Shown: positions 52,744 to 61,084 of the stretch, piece by piece
Numbering within the stretch: the stretch's first letter is position 1
Layout of the letters: every line of letters begins with the position of its first letter
Source of the DNA: Alphaproteobacteria bacterium
GTDB taxonomy: Bacteria > Pseudomonadota > Alphaproteobacteria > Rs-D84
Direction of reading: 5' to 3'
NCBI GenBank assembly: GCA_017630405.1
Contig: JAGBVH010000009.1
Span: 1-64,000 of the forward strand
Length of the DNA: 64,000 nucleotides
Notes under the pieces: model-generated
What the model was told of the DNA's origin: nothing
Database searches by the model: none
What the model saw: only the letters and a program-made list of their open reading frames with translations
Program-made: the position numbers and the translations under genes

Positions 52744-52791
52744 TTTAGTACTCCTATTGGGTAGGTCAGAATAGGCTTTCTATTCTGATGT

Positions 52792-53271
52792 TTATTGTTC
52801 TTTTTTTCCATACTCTGCTGAAACACGTGCAAGGCGTGAACCTGGTTCGACCAAGATACGCGCGATTGTACCACGAATTTCCAACAGGGAAGGAAGCTTG
52901 GATAATTGCATAACGCCGTCCGCATTCAGAACGTCTGCATCCATTTTACCACCAACGATTGTCAAATTTGGGTGTTCTTCCGCAAATTTTGCCAATACTT
53001 TGGTAACCGCCAAACCGTCAGTTGCAACAGCAACAGCAGTTGGACGCTTTAACATATCAGATACAGGTTCGAATTCGGTGTCTTTCAACGCCAATTTCAT
53101 CAAACGGTTTTTGACAACTTTGAAAACGGAAACCAATGGGCGTAATTCATTACGCAGGCCTTCGAATTCTTTTACAGTCAAACCATGGTTTTCAATAACG
53201 AAAACACCGTTTGCTTCTTTCAGGGACGACTGCAACGCTGAAATCAAATCTGATTTTTCTTCGCGTCTCAT
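52792..53271 (-). CDS. rplJ: Ribosomal protein L10
   Basis: 159 residues. Starts RREEKSDLISALQSSLKEAN and has KVVKNRLMKLAL in the rRNA-binding domain and the C-terminal helix ARVSAEYGKKEQ where L7/L12 dimers dock. The end is shorter than in E. coli L10, leaving room for about two dimers. A structured leader precedes it, probably the target of autoregulation by L10. Confidence 0.96.
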   Translation of the reverse strand: MRREEKSDLISALQSSLKEANGVFVIENHGLTVKEFEGLRNELRPLVSVFKVVKNRLMKLALKDTEFEPVSDMLKRPTAVAVATDGLAVTKVLAKFAEEHPNLTIVGGKMDADVLNADGVMQLSKLPSLLEIRGTIARILVEPGSRLARVSAEYGKKEQ

Positions 53272-53455
53272 CTATTTTTCCTTCAAGCTTCTGTTTTGTT
53301 AACTTTCCATCCAAGGTTACCCTTGGGTGGGGCTTCGTTCCTGCCCCAAAGAATTTTTTCTTTGTCTATGATGGGAATTAAGCAACCTATGTCACACCAT
53401 CAGTCTTGGACAGAAATCTGTTTTGCGACCAGATTAAAAATCCGGTCGCAGTCAA
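53272..53455 (-). promoter_or_regulatory. Candidate L10 leader between rplA and rplJ
   Basis: Three hairpins in 184 bases: GCGACC/GGTCGC with inner GATT/AATC (53425-53449), GGGGC/GCCCC with 9-base loop (53329-53347), and CCAAGG/CCTTGG around a four-base loop (GTAA on the minus strand, 53311-53326). The position before rplJ is where the L10 leader autoregulatory RNA occurs in many bacteria. Rfam-level matching was not possible. Confidence 0.6.
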
Positions 53456-54130
53456 TTATTTTGCATCTACTTTCAGACCTGGGCCCTGAGTTGTAGCAAC
53501 AGAGATACCCAAGATATACTGACCCTTGGCGGATGCAGGTTTGATTTTCTTTAACTGATCAATCAAAGCATTTGCATTTTCAACCAATTTAGCGGTTTCA
53601 AATGACATTTTACCAATACCAGCGTGGATAATGCCCTTCTTTTCAGCACGGTATTCAATCTGACCAGCCTTGGCAGTCGCAACTGCTTCTGCTACGTTGT
53701 TTGTAACAGTGCCCAATTTTGGGTTTGGCATCAGGCCCTTTGGACCCAAGATGCGTGCAACCTTGGACATTTTTGGCATCATGTCAGGTGTTGCGATAAC
53801 GCGGTCAAAGTTGATATTGCCCGCCGCAACTGCTTCAATCAATTCTTCGCCACCAACAACATCGGCACCTGCCTTTTTGGCCTCTTCCTGAGCATTAACT
53901 GTGAAAACAGCAACGCGTACGGATTTACCTGTGCCATTTGGCAAAGACAACATACCACGAATGTTCTGGTCTGCTTTTGTTACATCGATACCCAAACGGA
54001 TAGCGATTTCCAATGTTTCATCGAATTTCTTGGACGCATATTCACGCAATGTTTCAATTGCTTCGTTCAAAGAATACACTTTTTCTGTATCCAAGTTCTT
54101 CCAAGTCTGTTGTTTTTTAGTCAGTTTCAT
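53456..54130 (-). CDS. rplA: Ribosomal protein L1
   Basis: 224 residues. Signature segments: AIRLGIDVTKADQNIRGMLS, GPKGLMPNPKLGTVT, and the C-terminal RNA-binding part. L1 forms the mobile stalk at the E site and represses its own operon by binding the rplK leader. It starts 4 bases after rplK. Confidence 0.97.
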   Translation of the reverse strand: MKLTKKQQTWKNLDTEKVYSLNEAIETLREYASKKFDETLEIAIRLGIDVTKADQNIRGMLSLPNGTGKSVRVAVFTVNAQEEAKKAGADVVGGEELIEAVAAGNINFDRVIATPDMMPKMSKVARILGPKGLMPNPKLGTVTNNVAEAVATAKAGQIEYRAEKKGIIHAGIGKMSFETAKLVENANALIDQLKKIKPASAKGQYILGISVATTQGPGLKVDAK

Positions 54131-54134
54131 GATA

Positions 54135-54566
54135 TTACTCCTCTACCTTTACGCCCATAGAACGGCACTGACCCGCAACAATGTTCATAGCGGATTCAAT
54201 GGAAGAGCAATTCAAGTCAGGCATTTTTGCTTCGGCAATTTCTTTAATCTGAGCCTTGGATAATGTACCAACAAAGTCACGACCTGGCTTGTGAGAACCG
54301 ATTTTCAACTTCAATGCTTTTTTGATATAGTACGATACAGGAGGCAATTTCATAATAAATTCGAAACTGCGATCTGTGTAAACAGTGATAATGCAAGGAA
54401 TTGGCATTCCTGGTTCTTTATCAGATGTTCTATCGTTAAACTGTTTGCAGAATTCTGCAATATTTACACCGTTGGCACCCAACGCCGGACCAATAGGAGG
54501 CGCAGGATTAGCCTGTTTTGCAGGAACGACCAATTTGACCATCCCCTTAACTTCTTTTTTTGCCAT
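54135..54566 (-). CDS. rplK: Ribosomal protein L11
   Basis: 143 residues. [20 protein letters not shown] is the classical N-terminal Pro-rich motif (thiostrepton site), and ISEIAEAKM-like helix plus GTARSMG-type end, here [12 protein letters not shown], closes it. It recruits RelA and release factors on the ribosome. CGGAG precedes the ATG. Confidence 0.97.
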   Translation of the reverse strand: MAKKEVKGMVKLVVPAKQANPAPPIGPALGANGVNIAEFCKQFNDRTSDKEPGMPIPCIITVYTDRSFEFIMKLPPVSYYIKKALKLKIGSHKPGRDFVGTLSKAQIKEIAEAKMPDLNCSSIESAMNIVAGQCRSMGVKVEE

Positions 54567-54595
54567 TTTTTCACTCCGTTTTTTTTGGTTAGTGT

Positions 54596-54623
54596 CGTGG
54601 TACGATATGGCGTATCTACCACG
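54596..54623 (-). promoter_or_regulatory. Hairpin in the rplK leader, possible L1 target
   Basis: CGTGGTA/TACCACG with inner GATA/TATC and one bulged base, 30 bases before rplK. L1 represses rplKA by binding a leader that mimics its 23S site; placement fits, sequence match to the site was not tested. Confidence 0.5.
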
Positions 54624-54670
54624 GGTTGCTGTGATTTTACTGAATATTTTTCAGAAAACCACAAAAAACT

Positions 54671-55204
54671 TTAGACTTTTTCAACCTGACTGAATTCCAA
54701 GTCCATGCTGGTTTCACGTCCAAAGACTAGAACAGTCACTGTCATCTTTTGTTTTACATTGTCGACTTCGGATGCAATACCGTTAAAGCCAGCGAACGGA
54801 CCATCGATAACATGAACCTCTTGACCTACTTCGTATTCAACATCTTCCATAACAACTGCGCCTTCTTCGACCTGTTTCAACAAGCGACGCGCTTCTTCTT
54901 CGCTTACTGCGATAGGTTTATTTTTTGCACCCAAGAACATAACAACCTGAGGCACCTGTTTCACCAAGGTAAATGTTTCATTATTCATAACCATCTGAAC
55001 AACAATATAACCTGGGAAAAATTTCTTTTCACTTTTTACACGCTTGCCAGCCTTGATTTCTGTCACTTCACGTGTTGGAACCAAAATTTCGCCAAACAAC
55101 GCGTTCAAACGACGCTTGTCAATCTGTTCACGCAGACCGCGCGCTACTTTATCTTCGCACCCAGTATGAACATTGACGACAAACCACTGCATTTTTTCTT
55201 CCAT
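54671..55204 (-). CDS. nusG: Transcription factor NusG
   Basis: 177 residues. NGN domain with WFVVNVHTGCEDKVARGL, FFPGYIVVQM and the C-terminal KOW domain VIDGPFAGFNGIASEVD. NusG links RNA polymerase to ribosomes and Rho. AAAGGA is 9 bases from the ATG at 55204. It is encoded 24 bases after secE. Confidence 0.97.
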   Translation of the reverse strand: MEEKMQWFVVNVHTGCEDKVARGLREQIDKRRLNALFGEILVPTREVTEIKAGKRVKSEKKFFPGYIVVQMVMNNETFTLVKQVPQVVMFLGAKNKPIAVSEEEARRLLKQVEEGAVVMEDVEYEVGQEVHVIDGPFAGFNGIASEVDNVKQKMTVTVLVFGRETSMDLEFSQVEKV

Positions 55205-55228
55205 TTTATGCTTCCTTTGCCCGTTTCC

Positions 55229-55408
55229 TTAGAAAATCCAACCAACAATCGCGTTCAGCACACTGTCAACCACAAAAAAGAACAGTGCCGCCGCCGCAGA
55301 AAACACCAGAATCGTGATCGTAGCACGAATAACACTGTCGCGTGATGGCCATACAATCTTAAACCATTCGCTGCGAACCGACTTAAAAAATTCTAGTACT
55401 TTCTTCAT
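55229..55408 (-). CDS. secE: SecE subunit of the protein translocase
   Basis: A 59-residue one-span SecE. EFFKSVRSEWFKIVWPSRD is the conserved amphipathic helix, followed by the membrane segment ITILVFSAAAALFFFVVDSV. The start at 55408 gives the usual short form; the frame is open a little further upstream. It is the first protein gene after tRNA-Trp. Confidence 0.93.
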   Translation of the reverse strand: MKKVLEFFKSVRSEWFKIVWPSRDSVIRATITILVFSAAAALFFFVVDSVLNAIVGWIF

Positions 55409-55475
55409 AAAACCCATCCACTTTATTTCGGCACACACATCGCCAAAATCCGCACGAATCCGCCATTTTTTAAAC

Positions 55476-55549
55476 TGGCAGGGGCAGAAGGAATCGAACC
55501 CTCATCCGCGGTTTTGGAGACCGATATTCTACCGTTGAACTATGCCCCT
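55476..55549 (-). tRNA. tRNA-Trp (anticodon CCA)
   Basis: The minus strand begins AGGGGCA and ends TGCCCCT, G, CCA. The anticodon loop CTCCAAA gives CCA, reading UGG. It lies just before secE, the usual order in alphaproteobacteria. Confidence 0.95.
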
Positions 55550-55592
55550 GTGCGTCCGCTAGTATGTCGCGTACCAATACATAGTCTGCGAC

Positions 55593-55620
55593 AGAATAGC
55601 ATATGAATACAAAAAATCAA
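55593..55620 (-). promoter_or_regulatory. Likely promoter of tRNA-Trp-secE-nusG
   Basis: On the minus strand TTGATT (55615-55620), 16-base spacer, TATTCT (55593-55598). Confidence 0.55.
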
Positions 55621-55710
55621 GTGGAAATATTATAATACTTTTCGTTTTTTTGCGCAAGTTTATTTTTACATCTTTATTTTACAACCTCTTTGATTTTCGC
55701 AACTTTTTGC

Positions 55711-55740
55711 TTGCACATGTACGCACTTTTTTTCTACAAT
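55711..55740 (+). promoter_or_regulatory. Promoter of the virB8-virB9-virB10 operon
   Basis: TTGCAC at 55711-55716, 18-base spacer, TACAAT at 55735-55740. Confidence 0.7.
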
Positions 55741-55765
55741 CAACTTAATTAAGGGGGAGAAAACT

Positions 55766-56455
55766 GTGCAAAACCGCGTAGAACCGCCAATTTTACTATC
55801 TAGATTGCTGACATTTATCTTGGCTGTGTCGGTGGTTGTTTTGTTTACTTTGGGCATGACATTGAAAAACATGTTCCCTTTGAACAGACCCCAGGTATTC
55901 TTTTTGACATCCCAATTGCGCGATAATATCGAGGCGAAAGTGACTGAAATGCCCGCAACGGATGAAAATATGGACCGCTATGTTCGCGCCTTTATTCGCG
56001 AATACATCCGCGCAAGAAACGAAATCTTTCCAAACGCCAAAATTATGGAAAAAAAGTGGAGCGCGATGGAAGGACTGGTAAAGAACTGGTCAACAGATAA
56101 TGTTTATAAAAAGTTTTCAAATACCGCGATGGTTAATGCAATCAGACGGCATGGTGCAATTAACCTTGATATTTCTTGTCAGGTGGAATATTTGGCAAAT
56201 CAGCAGAATTCTTCGTCAATTCAATATCTGCAGAACGAAAAAATGTATCAGATAAAATTTAGGTATCTTTGTACAAATAATGCTGGACCTTTGCCCCCAA
56301 AAGATTATACAATCACTTTGAAATTAGTATCTGGGGAACAGGAAACAACCAGATGGAAGGATCGTGTTGAGAACCCACTGGGGCTGCGCGTGTCAGAATA
56401 CAAAATAACCGCTGGCGGGATTGACCCATTGGACGGTTTTATGGCAACTAAATAG
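55766..56455 (+). CDS. virB8: VirB8-like type IV secretion inner-membrane protein
   Basis: The start is GTG, 9 bases after AAGGGGGAG. The 229-residue protein has one N-terminal membrane segment (LLTFILAVSVVVLFTLGMTL) and a periplasmic domain of about 190 residues, the VirB8 layout. Near the end, RVENPLGLRVSEYKI carries the NPxG signature of the VirB8 fold. VirB8 is a central assembly factor of P-type T4SS. DotI/IcmL of the Dot/Icm system has the same topology and its gene also precedes a DotH and DotG pair, so that branch is an alternative. virB9 starts 16 bases later. Confidence 0.75.
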   Translation: MQNRVEPPILLSRLLTFILAVSVVVLFTLGMTLKNMFPLNRPQVFFLTSQLRDNIEAKVTEMPATDENMDRYVRAFIREYIRARNEIFPNAKIMEKKWSAMEGLVKNWSTDNVYKKFSNTAMVNAIRRHGAINLDISCQVEYLANQQNSSSIQYLQNEKMYQIKFRYLCTNNAGPLPPKDYTITLKLVSGEQETTRWKDRVENPLGLRVSEYKITAGGIDPLDGFMATK

Positions 56456-56471
56456 AAACGGAAGGATTGGT

Positions 56472-58007
56472 ATGACAATGGTTAATTTATTTAAATTCAA
56501 TGTATTGGTCGCATGTATGGCGACCGTCTTGGCAATTCCTGCATACGCTGAAGATACTGGCGCATATGGAATACAAGAGGCATGGGATAATCCAACCGCA
56601 AATATGGCCGCGGGCAGCATTAAGCCGGGATACGCACAGCTGTCTTGGTCCGAGGGTGCGGTTCTGCCAATCAAGTTACGCAACGGTATGCTGACTATGA
56701 TTAACCTGCCAAATGGGGAAAAGATTGCTGATGCCCAGGTTGGTGACACAAGTCAATTCGACATCAGCGCAACACAGGGCGAACGCACAATGTTCATATC
56801 CCCAAAATCTAACAACCAAGGCTCCGATACAAATATGATTGTTATGGGTGCATCTGGTAATAAATATATTTTCTATCTGCGCGCAGAACCATCTAACTCA
56901 AGCGAGATTACATATTCTCAGGTTGATATTATGCTGGATGGTAATGGCGCATTGCCTATGGCGATGGGTGGCAAAGCATCTGGTGGCGCATCTTCAATTT
57001 TCCAAAAGCCTGCAACAACATCAAATACAGTTGGTGTTGATGGCGAAGATTATGGCTGGATAAAATCTATGAAGATCGATCCATCTGAATTCCGTTTTGA
57101 TTTGGATATCTTTGTTCCAAATCCAGATGACTATGTAATCGCGCCCGAACGCGTATGGCGCGACAGAATCTTTACATATATCGACTTTGGCGACAAAGTT
57201 ATCGCAATGACACAAAGACCGGTTGTATCGCTGTTGGTCGAAGGTGGTGAATCCCCTGTTGGGTTCCGCACAGATGGCGAAGATGGCCGCTTGTTAATCG
57301 TAGAAGCGGTTGGCGATATGGTTCTGCGCAGCGGTCAACGCATTGTTTGTATCAAGAAACGCGAAAAACCATTCTTGATTGCTGATACTGCATCTGTGAT
57401 GGCATTGGCCGAAGCAAATGTTGCACAAAGTATGCTGTCTGGTCAGTCGTTGAATAATATCGCATATACCGCGGATATGGCCGCGATGAGCATGGGCACA
57501 AATTATACTGCCACACCTATGTTTATGGGCAACACAGCAACTGTTAACCCAGCAACAGGCGCGGGATATTATATGCCAGCGGGCTTTACTGCACCACAGG
57601 CGATGCCACAAAGCACAGGCGGCGTTGTAAACATGTTGCCAACTCAGCGCAATACTGCGGGCGCATATCTACCACAGACAAATATTCCATTGATTTCCAG
57701 CAACCAAACAGGTGTTGCGGTAGAATTGAAATCAGATACATCGGTCAAGGCACTGGAAGACTATTGGACAAGGCTGTTAGCAAAGTTTAGTGGCGATGAT
57801 GGTCAGGGACTGTTGACACCATACGCAAATAAAGTTTTCTTTGCGGTTGACGAACAGGGTGTCGGCGATTTGGGCGCGGCTTCGTCTGCTGCACGCCAAT
57901 ACCGTTTGCGCATTGGGCCATTGGCTGATATTGATGCTGCACAAACACTGTGCGACAAGTTGCTGAAATTTAACAGCACAAGTTGCAGTGTCGTCAGAAT
58001 GCAATAA
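56472..58007 (+). CDS. virB9: VirB9-like T4SS outer-membrane-core protein fused to a SPOR-like domain
   Basis: 511 residues, against 270-300 for ordinary VirB9. A signal peptide (ATVLAIPAYAE) is followed by the VirB9 N-terminal part: ADAQVGDTSQFDISA, TNMIVMGASGNKYIFYLRA. The C-terminal VirB9 domain is RVWRDRIFTYIDFGDKVIAM and LRSGQRIVCIKKREK, ending near residue 310. A Met/Ala/Gly-rich linker (about 310-430) follows. The last 80 residues, with YRLRIGPLADIDAAQTLCDK and FNSTSCSVVR, match the SPOR pattern YRxxxGPxxxxxxAxxLCxxL that binds denuded glycan at division sites. GAAGG precedes the ATG at 56472. virB10 follows after 35 bases. Confidence 0.8.
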   Translation: MTMVNLFKFNVLVACMATVLAIPAYAEDTGAYGIQEAWDNPTANMAAGSIKPGYAQLSWSEGAVLPIKLRNGMLTMINLPNGEKIADAQVGDTSQFDISATQGERTMFISPKSNNQGSDTNMIVMGASGNKYIFYLRAEPSNSSEITYSQVDIMLDGNGALPMAMGGKASGGASSIFQKPATTSNTVGVDGEDYGWIKSMKIDPSEFRFDLDIFVPNPDDYVIAPERVWRDRIFTYIDFGDKVIAMTQRPVVSLLVEGGESPVGFRTDGEDGRLLIVEAVGDMVLRSGQRIVCIKKREKPFLIADTASVMALAEANVAQSMLSGQSLNNIAYTADMAAMSMGTNYTATPMFMGNTATVNPATGAGYYMPAGFTAPQAMPQSTGGVVNMLPTQRNTAGAYLPQTNIPLISSNQTGVAVELKSDTSVKALEDYWTRLLAKFSGDDGQGLLTPYANKVFFAVDEQGVGDLGAASSAARQYRLRIGPLADIDAAQTLCDKLLKFNSTSCSVVRMQ

Positions 58008-58042
58008 TTTTCATAGATGTACTTAATTTGTGGGGTCAAGGG

Positions 58043-60427
58043 ATGAAAAAACTGAAGCAACAAATATCTGAATTGCTGAAAAATACACCCAAACATTTTC
58101 AATGGATTTTGTTAGGGATTGCCTTTGTTGTGGTGTTGATTCTGTTGACCCTGCTGATTGGTGGCAACAAAGAAAAAACAAAAATAATTGATCCGGTTGA
58201 AAATGTGCCGGTGGACATTAAAATTACCCCAAGTATAATTAATTGGGCAGATACTCTGGTTGGCGACATCAGAGAACAACAGATTGCGGTTACTGCCAAT
58301 TCGGCAATTAACATTAAATCTTTTAATGTACCAGTTTCTGTCCAAGGATTGGATGTAACCAATACATGTGAAGCAGCAGGATTTATTGATACAGAATTAG
58401 ATTGTTATATAAATTTAATATACGAGCCAACATATGAAATGGCGGCAAAAACTATACCGCTTGAATTGGAATGGTATTCCGCACAGGCAACCCCGGAAAT
58501 GAGCGAAATATTCACAATCGAAGTGACGGTTGGTGCAATAGAGTCTGAATTTAACGCCCAAAAACCAGTTGTCGTTCCAGAACCAGAGCCAGAGCCAGAA
58601 CCGGAACCAGAACCGGAACCAGAACTGGAACCGGAACCGGAGCCGGAGCCAGAACCAGAACTGGAACCTGTAAAAAAGGCCGTTAACACTATTGCGGCAG
58701 GTGACCCTTTTGAAAAACCAAAACGCGAAGAAAAATATGCCGAACCTTGTTCCGAATTCGCATTTGCTGGATATAATCTGTCGGGCACACAAAGCGGCTG
58801 GATTAAACCAGAGGATGGCGCATATTATTTCCATCCTTTTTCCGATACGGATTGCAGCGATCCAACCGGTATCTATAATCCAGATTCTGGTTTGATTATG
58901 GACATTGATAATCGTGGCCGAAAAATCGGTACAGATGCTGAACATATTGGTTATGTTGCGATATCTGGTGGACGACCACCAGAATTGTCGAACAAACCAG
59001 CAGTAAGACCCGTTAATCGCGCACGTCAAAACACCGCACCACGCGAAAGTGGTGGCAGCAGTTTTGCGGATATAAATAACAACGGAATCATAGTACAACC
59101 CGCCAAGGAAACAGATGTTACATACGGCACAACTGGCACCGCGGTTGTTTCAACCCAGCCATATGACCGCTCGTTTATCTTGCGCCAGTTCAAGCCAATT
59201 CCTGCAACAATTGTTTCGGATGTTCGTGCGGATATAAAACTGTTACAAAGTGAAGGTTCTTTGCCGGTACGCGCGACCGTTGACCGAAATGTCTATGCCG
59301 ATAATGGTCGCACCGTTATTTTGCCAGCGGGAACATTGATGATGGGATATGTGACCGGTGAAATCCCAGGACCATACAAGGCCATCGGTCGTATGGAAAT
59401 TAAATGGTATCAGTTTATTCTACCAAATGGTGTTGAATTTAATTTTGCCGGCGGCGAAGATCCATTCTCGGCCGATGCACAGGGTCGCGTTGGTGTCCCA
59501 GGTCGCGGCAGCACCGATTATCTGGAACAGTTCTTTATGCCAATGGTGACCGCGTTTGTTCCAGCGGCAATTAACCTGATTAATCCTGTTGCGGATGCGT
59601 TTGTGAATCAGATTGATTTAGACAGCAATACAGTTGTTCAAAGCGGAACTATGCGTTCATCCGAATTGGCCAAGAATGAAATCATTACAGCTTGGAATCA
59701 AGTGGCACAAAAGTTGATGGTTGATATGCTGGATAATACCGTTCCGCCATTTACAATTGCCGCAGGTACACGTATTACGGTATATTCGCCTGTTGATTTA
59801 CAGGTCGCCTGTACAACTAATGACAAGTGCAAATTCGAGGAAAGAGATAATAGCAATGCAACCCAACGAAAAACACGTCGTGATTGGGGCAAGGACGGAG
59901 ATGTTAATAACATGGGGGCTACACCGGCAAATGATGGTTCTTGGATTGGTCAAACACGCAGTTTCCAAGCTGACCAATATTGTGAACTAGACGACGGTGG
60001 TCTATATCGTGTAAAACCAGAATGTTCCGGTGCAGGGACAGGTGAATTAAACTCATGCGGGGGATATTCGTATGCGACATTGAAACTGTGGTGCGATTCT
60101 TTGAATTATCAATCCAAAAAGGCATTGCAGTATGAAGCATATAAAGCAGATCAAAGCGCACAATATCAACAAAAGATAGAAGATTTGGGCGGAATAGGCA
60201 GCCAACAGTACAATGAAGAAATTCTGGGGGTAAAATACGATGCCGAAGGTCATGTTATGAATCCATATGAATCCGCACCAAAGGCCGAAGCGGGTCTGAC
60301 ATGTGAAGACGGCACTCCACCAGATCAATATGGATGCTGTACCGGTGAAATATACACCGATATGGGCGAAGATGGGTTTAACTGTTGTCCAGAAACCGGG
60401 GGCGACTGTTTCCCACCACTGATATAA
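58043..60427 (+). CDS. virB10: VirB10/TrbI-like T4SS channel protein with Cys-rich tail
   Basis: 794 residues. N-terminal membrane segment WILLGIAFVVVLILLTLLIGG, then a periplasmic part and an EP-repeat linker (PEPEPEPEP and LEPEPEPE, near 185-210) that crosses the periplasm, as in VirB10. The TrbI domain lies at about 400-600: VRATVDRNVYADNGRTVILP, GTLMMGYVTG, GRGSTDYLEQFFMPMV, and FTIAAGTRITVYSPVDL. Beyond residue 610 comes a tail of about 180 residues not usual in VirB10, with a run of Cys near the end (YGCCTGE, FNCCPETGGDC). The start ATG 58043 follows GGGTCAAGGG. Two terminators follow. Confidence 0.8.
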   Translation: MKKLKQQISELLKNTPKHFQWILLGIAFVVVLILLTLLIGGNKEKTKIIDPVENVPVDIKITPSIINWADTLVGDIREQQIAVTANSAINIKSFNVPVSVQGLDVTNTCEAAGFIDTELDCYINLIYEPTYEMAAKTIPLELEWYSAQATPEMSEIFTIEVTVGAIESEFNAQKPVVVPEPEPEPEPEPEPEPELEPEPEPEPEPELEPVKKAVNTIAAGDPFEKPKREEKYAEPCSEFAFAGYNLSGTQSGWIKPEDGAYYFHPFSDTDCSDPTGIYNPDSGLIMDIDNRGRKIGTDAEHIGYVAISGGRPPELSNKPAVRPVNRARQNTAPRESGGSSFADINNNGIIVQPAKETDVTYGTTGTAVVSTQPYDRSFILRQFKPIPATIVSDVRADIKLLQSEGSLPVRATVDRNVYADNGRTVILPAGTLMMGYVTGEIPGPYKAIGRMEIKWYQFILPNGVEFNFAGGEDPFSADAQGRVGVPGRGSTDYLEQFFMPMVTAFVPAAINLINPVADAFVNQIDLDSNTVVQSGTMRSSELAKNEIITAWNQVAQKLMVDMLDNTVPPFTIAAGTRITVYSPVDLQVACTTNDKCKFEERDNSNATQRKTRRDWGKDGDVNNMGATPANDGSWIGQTRSFQADQYCELDDGGLYRVKPECSGAGTGELNSCGGYSYATLKLWCDSLNYQSKKALQYEAYKADQSAQYQQKIEDLGGIGSQQYNEEILGVKYDAEGHVMNPYESAPKAEAGLTCEDGTPPDQYGCCTGEIYTDMGEDGFNCCPETGGDCFPPLI

Positions 60428-60430
60428 ATA

Positions 60431-60458
60431 ATCCCGCCGATTGGCGGGTTTATTTTTA
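60431..60458 (+). terminator. First terminator after virB10
   Basis: Stem CCCGCC/GGCGGG with loop GATT and T-rich tail. Confidence 0.8.
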
Positions 60459-60479
60459 AAATGCATATATTAAATTTAT

Positions 60480-60502
60480 CGCGCCACATGGCGCTTTTTT
60501 TA
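60480..60502 (+). terminator. Second terminator after virB10
   Basis: Stem GCGCC/GGCGC around ACAT, then seven T. Tandem terminators isolate the virB operon from what follows. Confidence 0.75.
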
Positions 60503-60546
60503 TTCGGAGAAAAGACATGAAAAAAATAGATTATGGATAAATTATC

Positions 60547-60633
60547 GATTCGCTTTAGGTAATATAAATTCGCAATATGAATCGGATTTTCGATTCGAAT
60601 TTCAACCAACGGTTGTAATTCTTCACAGGATTC
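60547..60633. promoter_or_regulatory. GANTC cluster with palindrome GAATCG-N6-CGATTC
   Basis: Four GANTC sites in 87 bases: 60547-60551, 60579-60583, 60592-60596 and 60629-60633. The middle two form the perfect inverted repeat GAATCG-GATTTT-CGATTC (60579-60596). The cluster lies 50-136 bases before the ATG at 60683, in its promoter region. Confidence 0.65.
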
Positions 60634-60682
60634 TTTTCTTGTTCTATAAATAGCAACAGGGCAAAACAAAGGAGAAAGAAAA

Positions 60683-61030
60683 ATGACACAAACTAACACT
60701 ATCGCAATCAATGTATCAGAAAAATTTCAAAACGCAGAACAAATGTGGTTCTGGTTTTTATATTCTAAATCCGTCCGCAATAATTTCGGCCATATGCGTG
60801 TCAGTCCAACACGCAGGCCATGCGAACTGGTTGACATAGAAACAATGATAACAAAACTTTATTTGTCGGGTAAATTAACCGATGAACAGTTGGCGGTGAT
60901 GAAAAAATTTGGCGACCGCAGGCGCGCACCACATCAATATATCTGGGCGGAAAATCGTGCTGCCGCACAATGGAACAGCGCGATGAAAACTATTTATGAA
61001 TCCGCACACAAATTAGGCTGGGTTGAATAA
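60683..61030 (+). CDS. Conserved alphaproteobacterial protein, 115 aa, unknown role
   Basis: The pattern AEQMWFWFLYSKSVRNN, then RRPCELVDIETMITKLYLSGKL, KKFGDRRRAPHQY, and AAAQWNSAMKTIY is one I recognise from a widespread but uncharacterised alphaproteobacterial family with the same order (AEEMWFWF... RPCEPxDI... YGRRxxAP... LWxEAL). It is soluble. AAAGGAGAAAG before the ATG supports the start. The upstream GANTC cluster suggests cell-cycle-linked expression. The next gene starts 54 bases on and may be its partner. Confidence 0.8.
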   Translation: MTQTNTIAINVSEKFQNAEQMWFWFLYSKSVRNNFGHMRVSPTRRPCELVDIETMITKLYLSGKLTDEQLAVMKKFGDRRRAPHQYIWAENRAAAQWNSAMKTIYESAHKLGWVE

Positions 61031-61084
61031 CGATATATTGGGCGCACACCTTATGCGCCCGCAACAAAAACAAAAGGAAAAAAT

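Noticed and set aside
55476..55549. Possible reassignment of UGA to Trp, as in some reduced alphaproteobacteria
   Set aside because: The tRNA-Trp has anticodon CCA and the 61085 gene ends in TGA; conserved genes show no internal TGA.
58560..58680. CCAGAGCC-type tandem DNA repeat inside virB10
   Set aside because: It is an in-frame EP-repeat linker, typical of VirB10/TonB periplasm-spanning parts; length variation is possible but no separate element is present.
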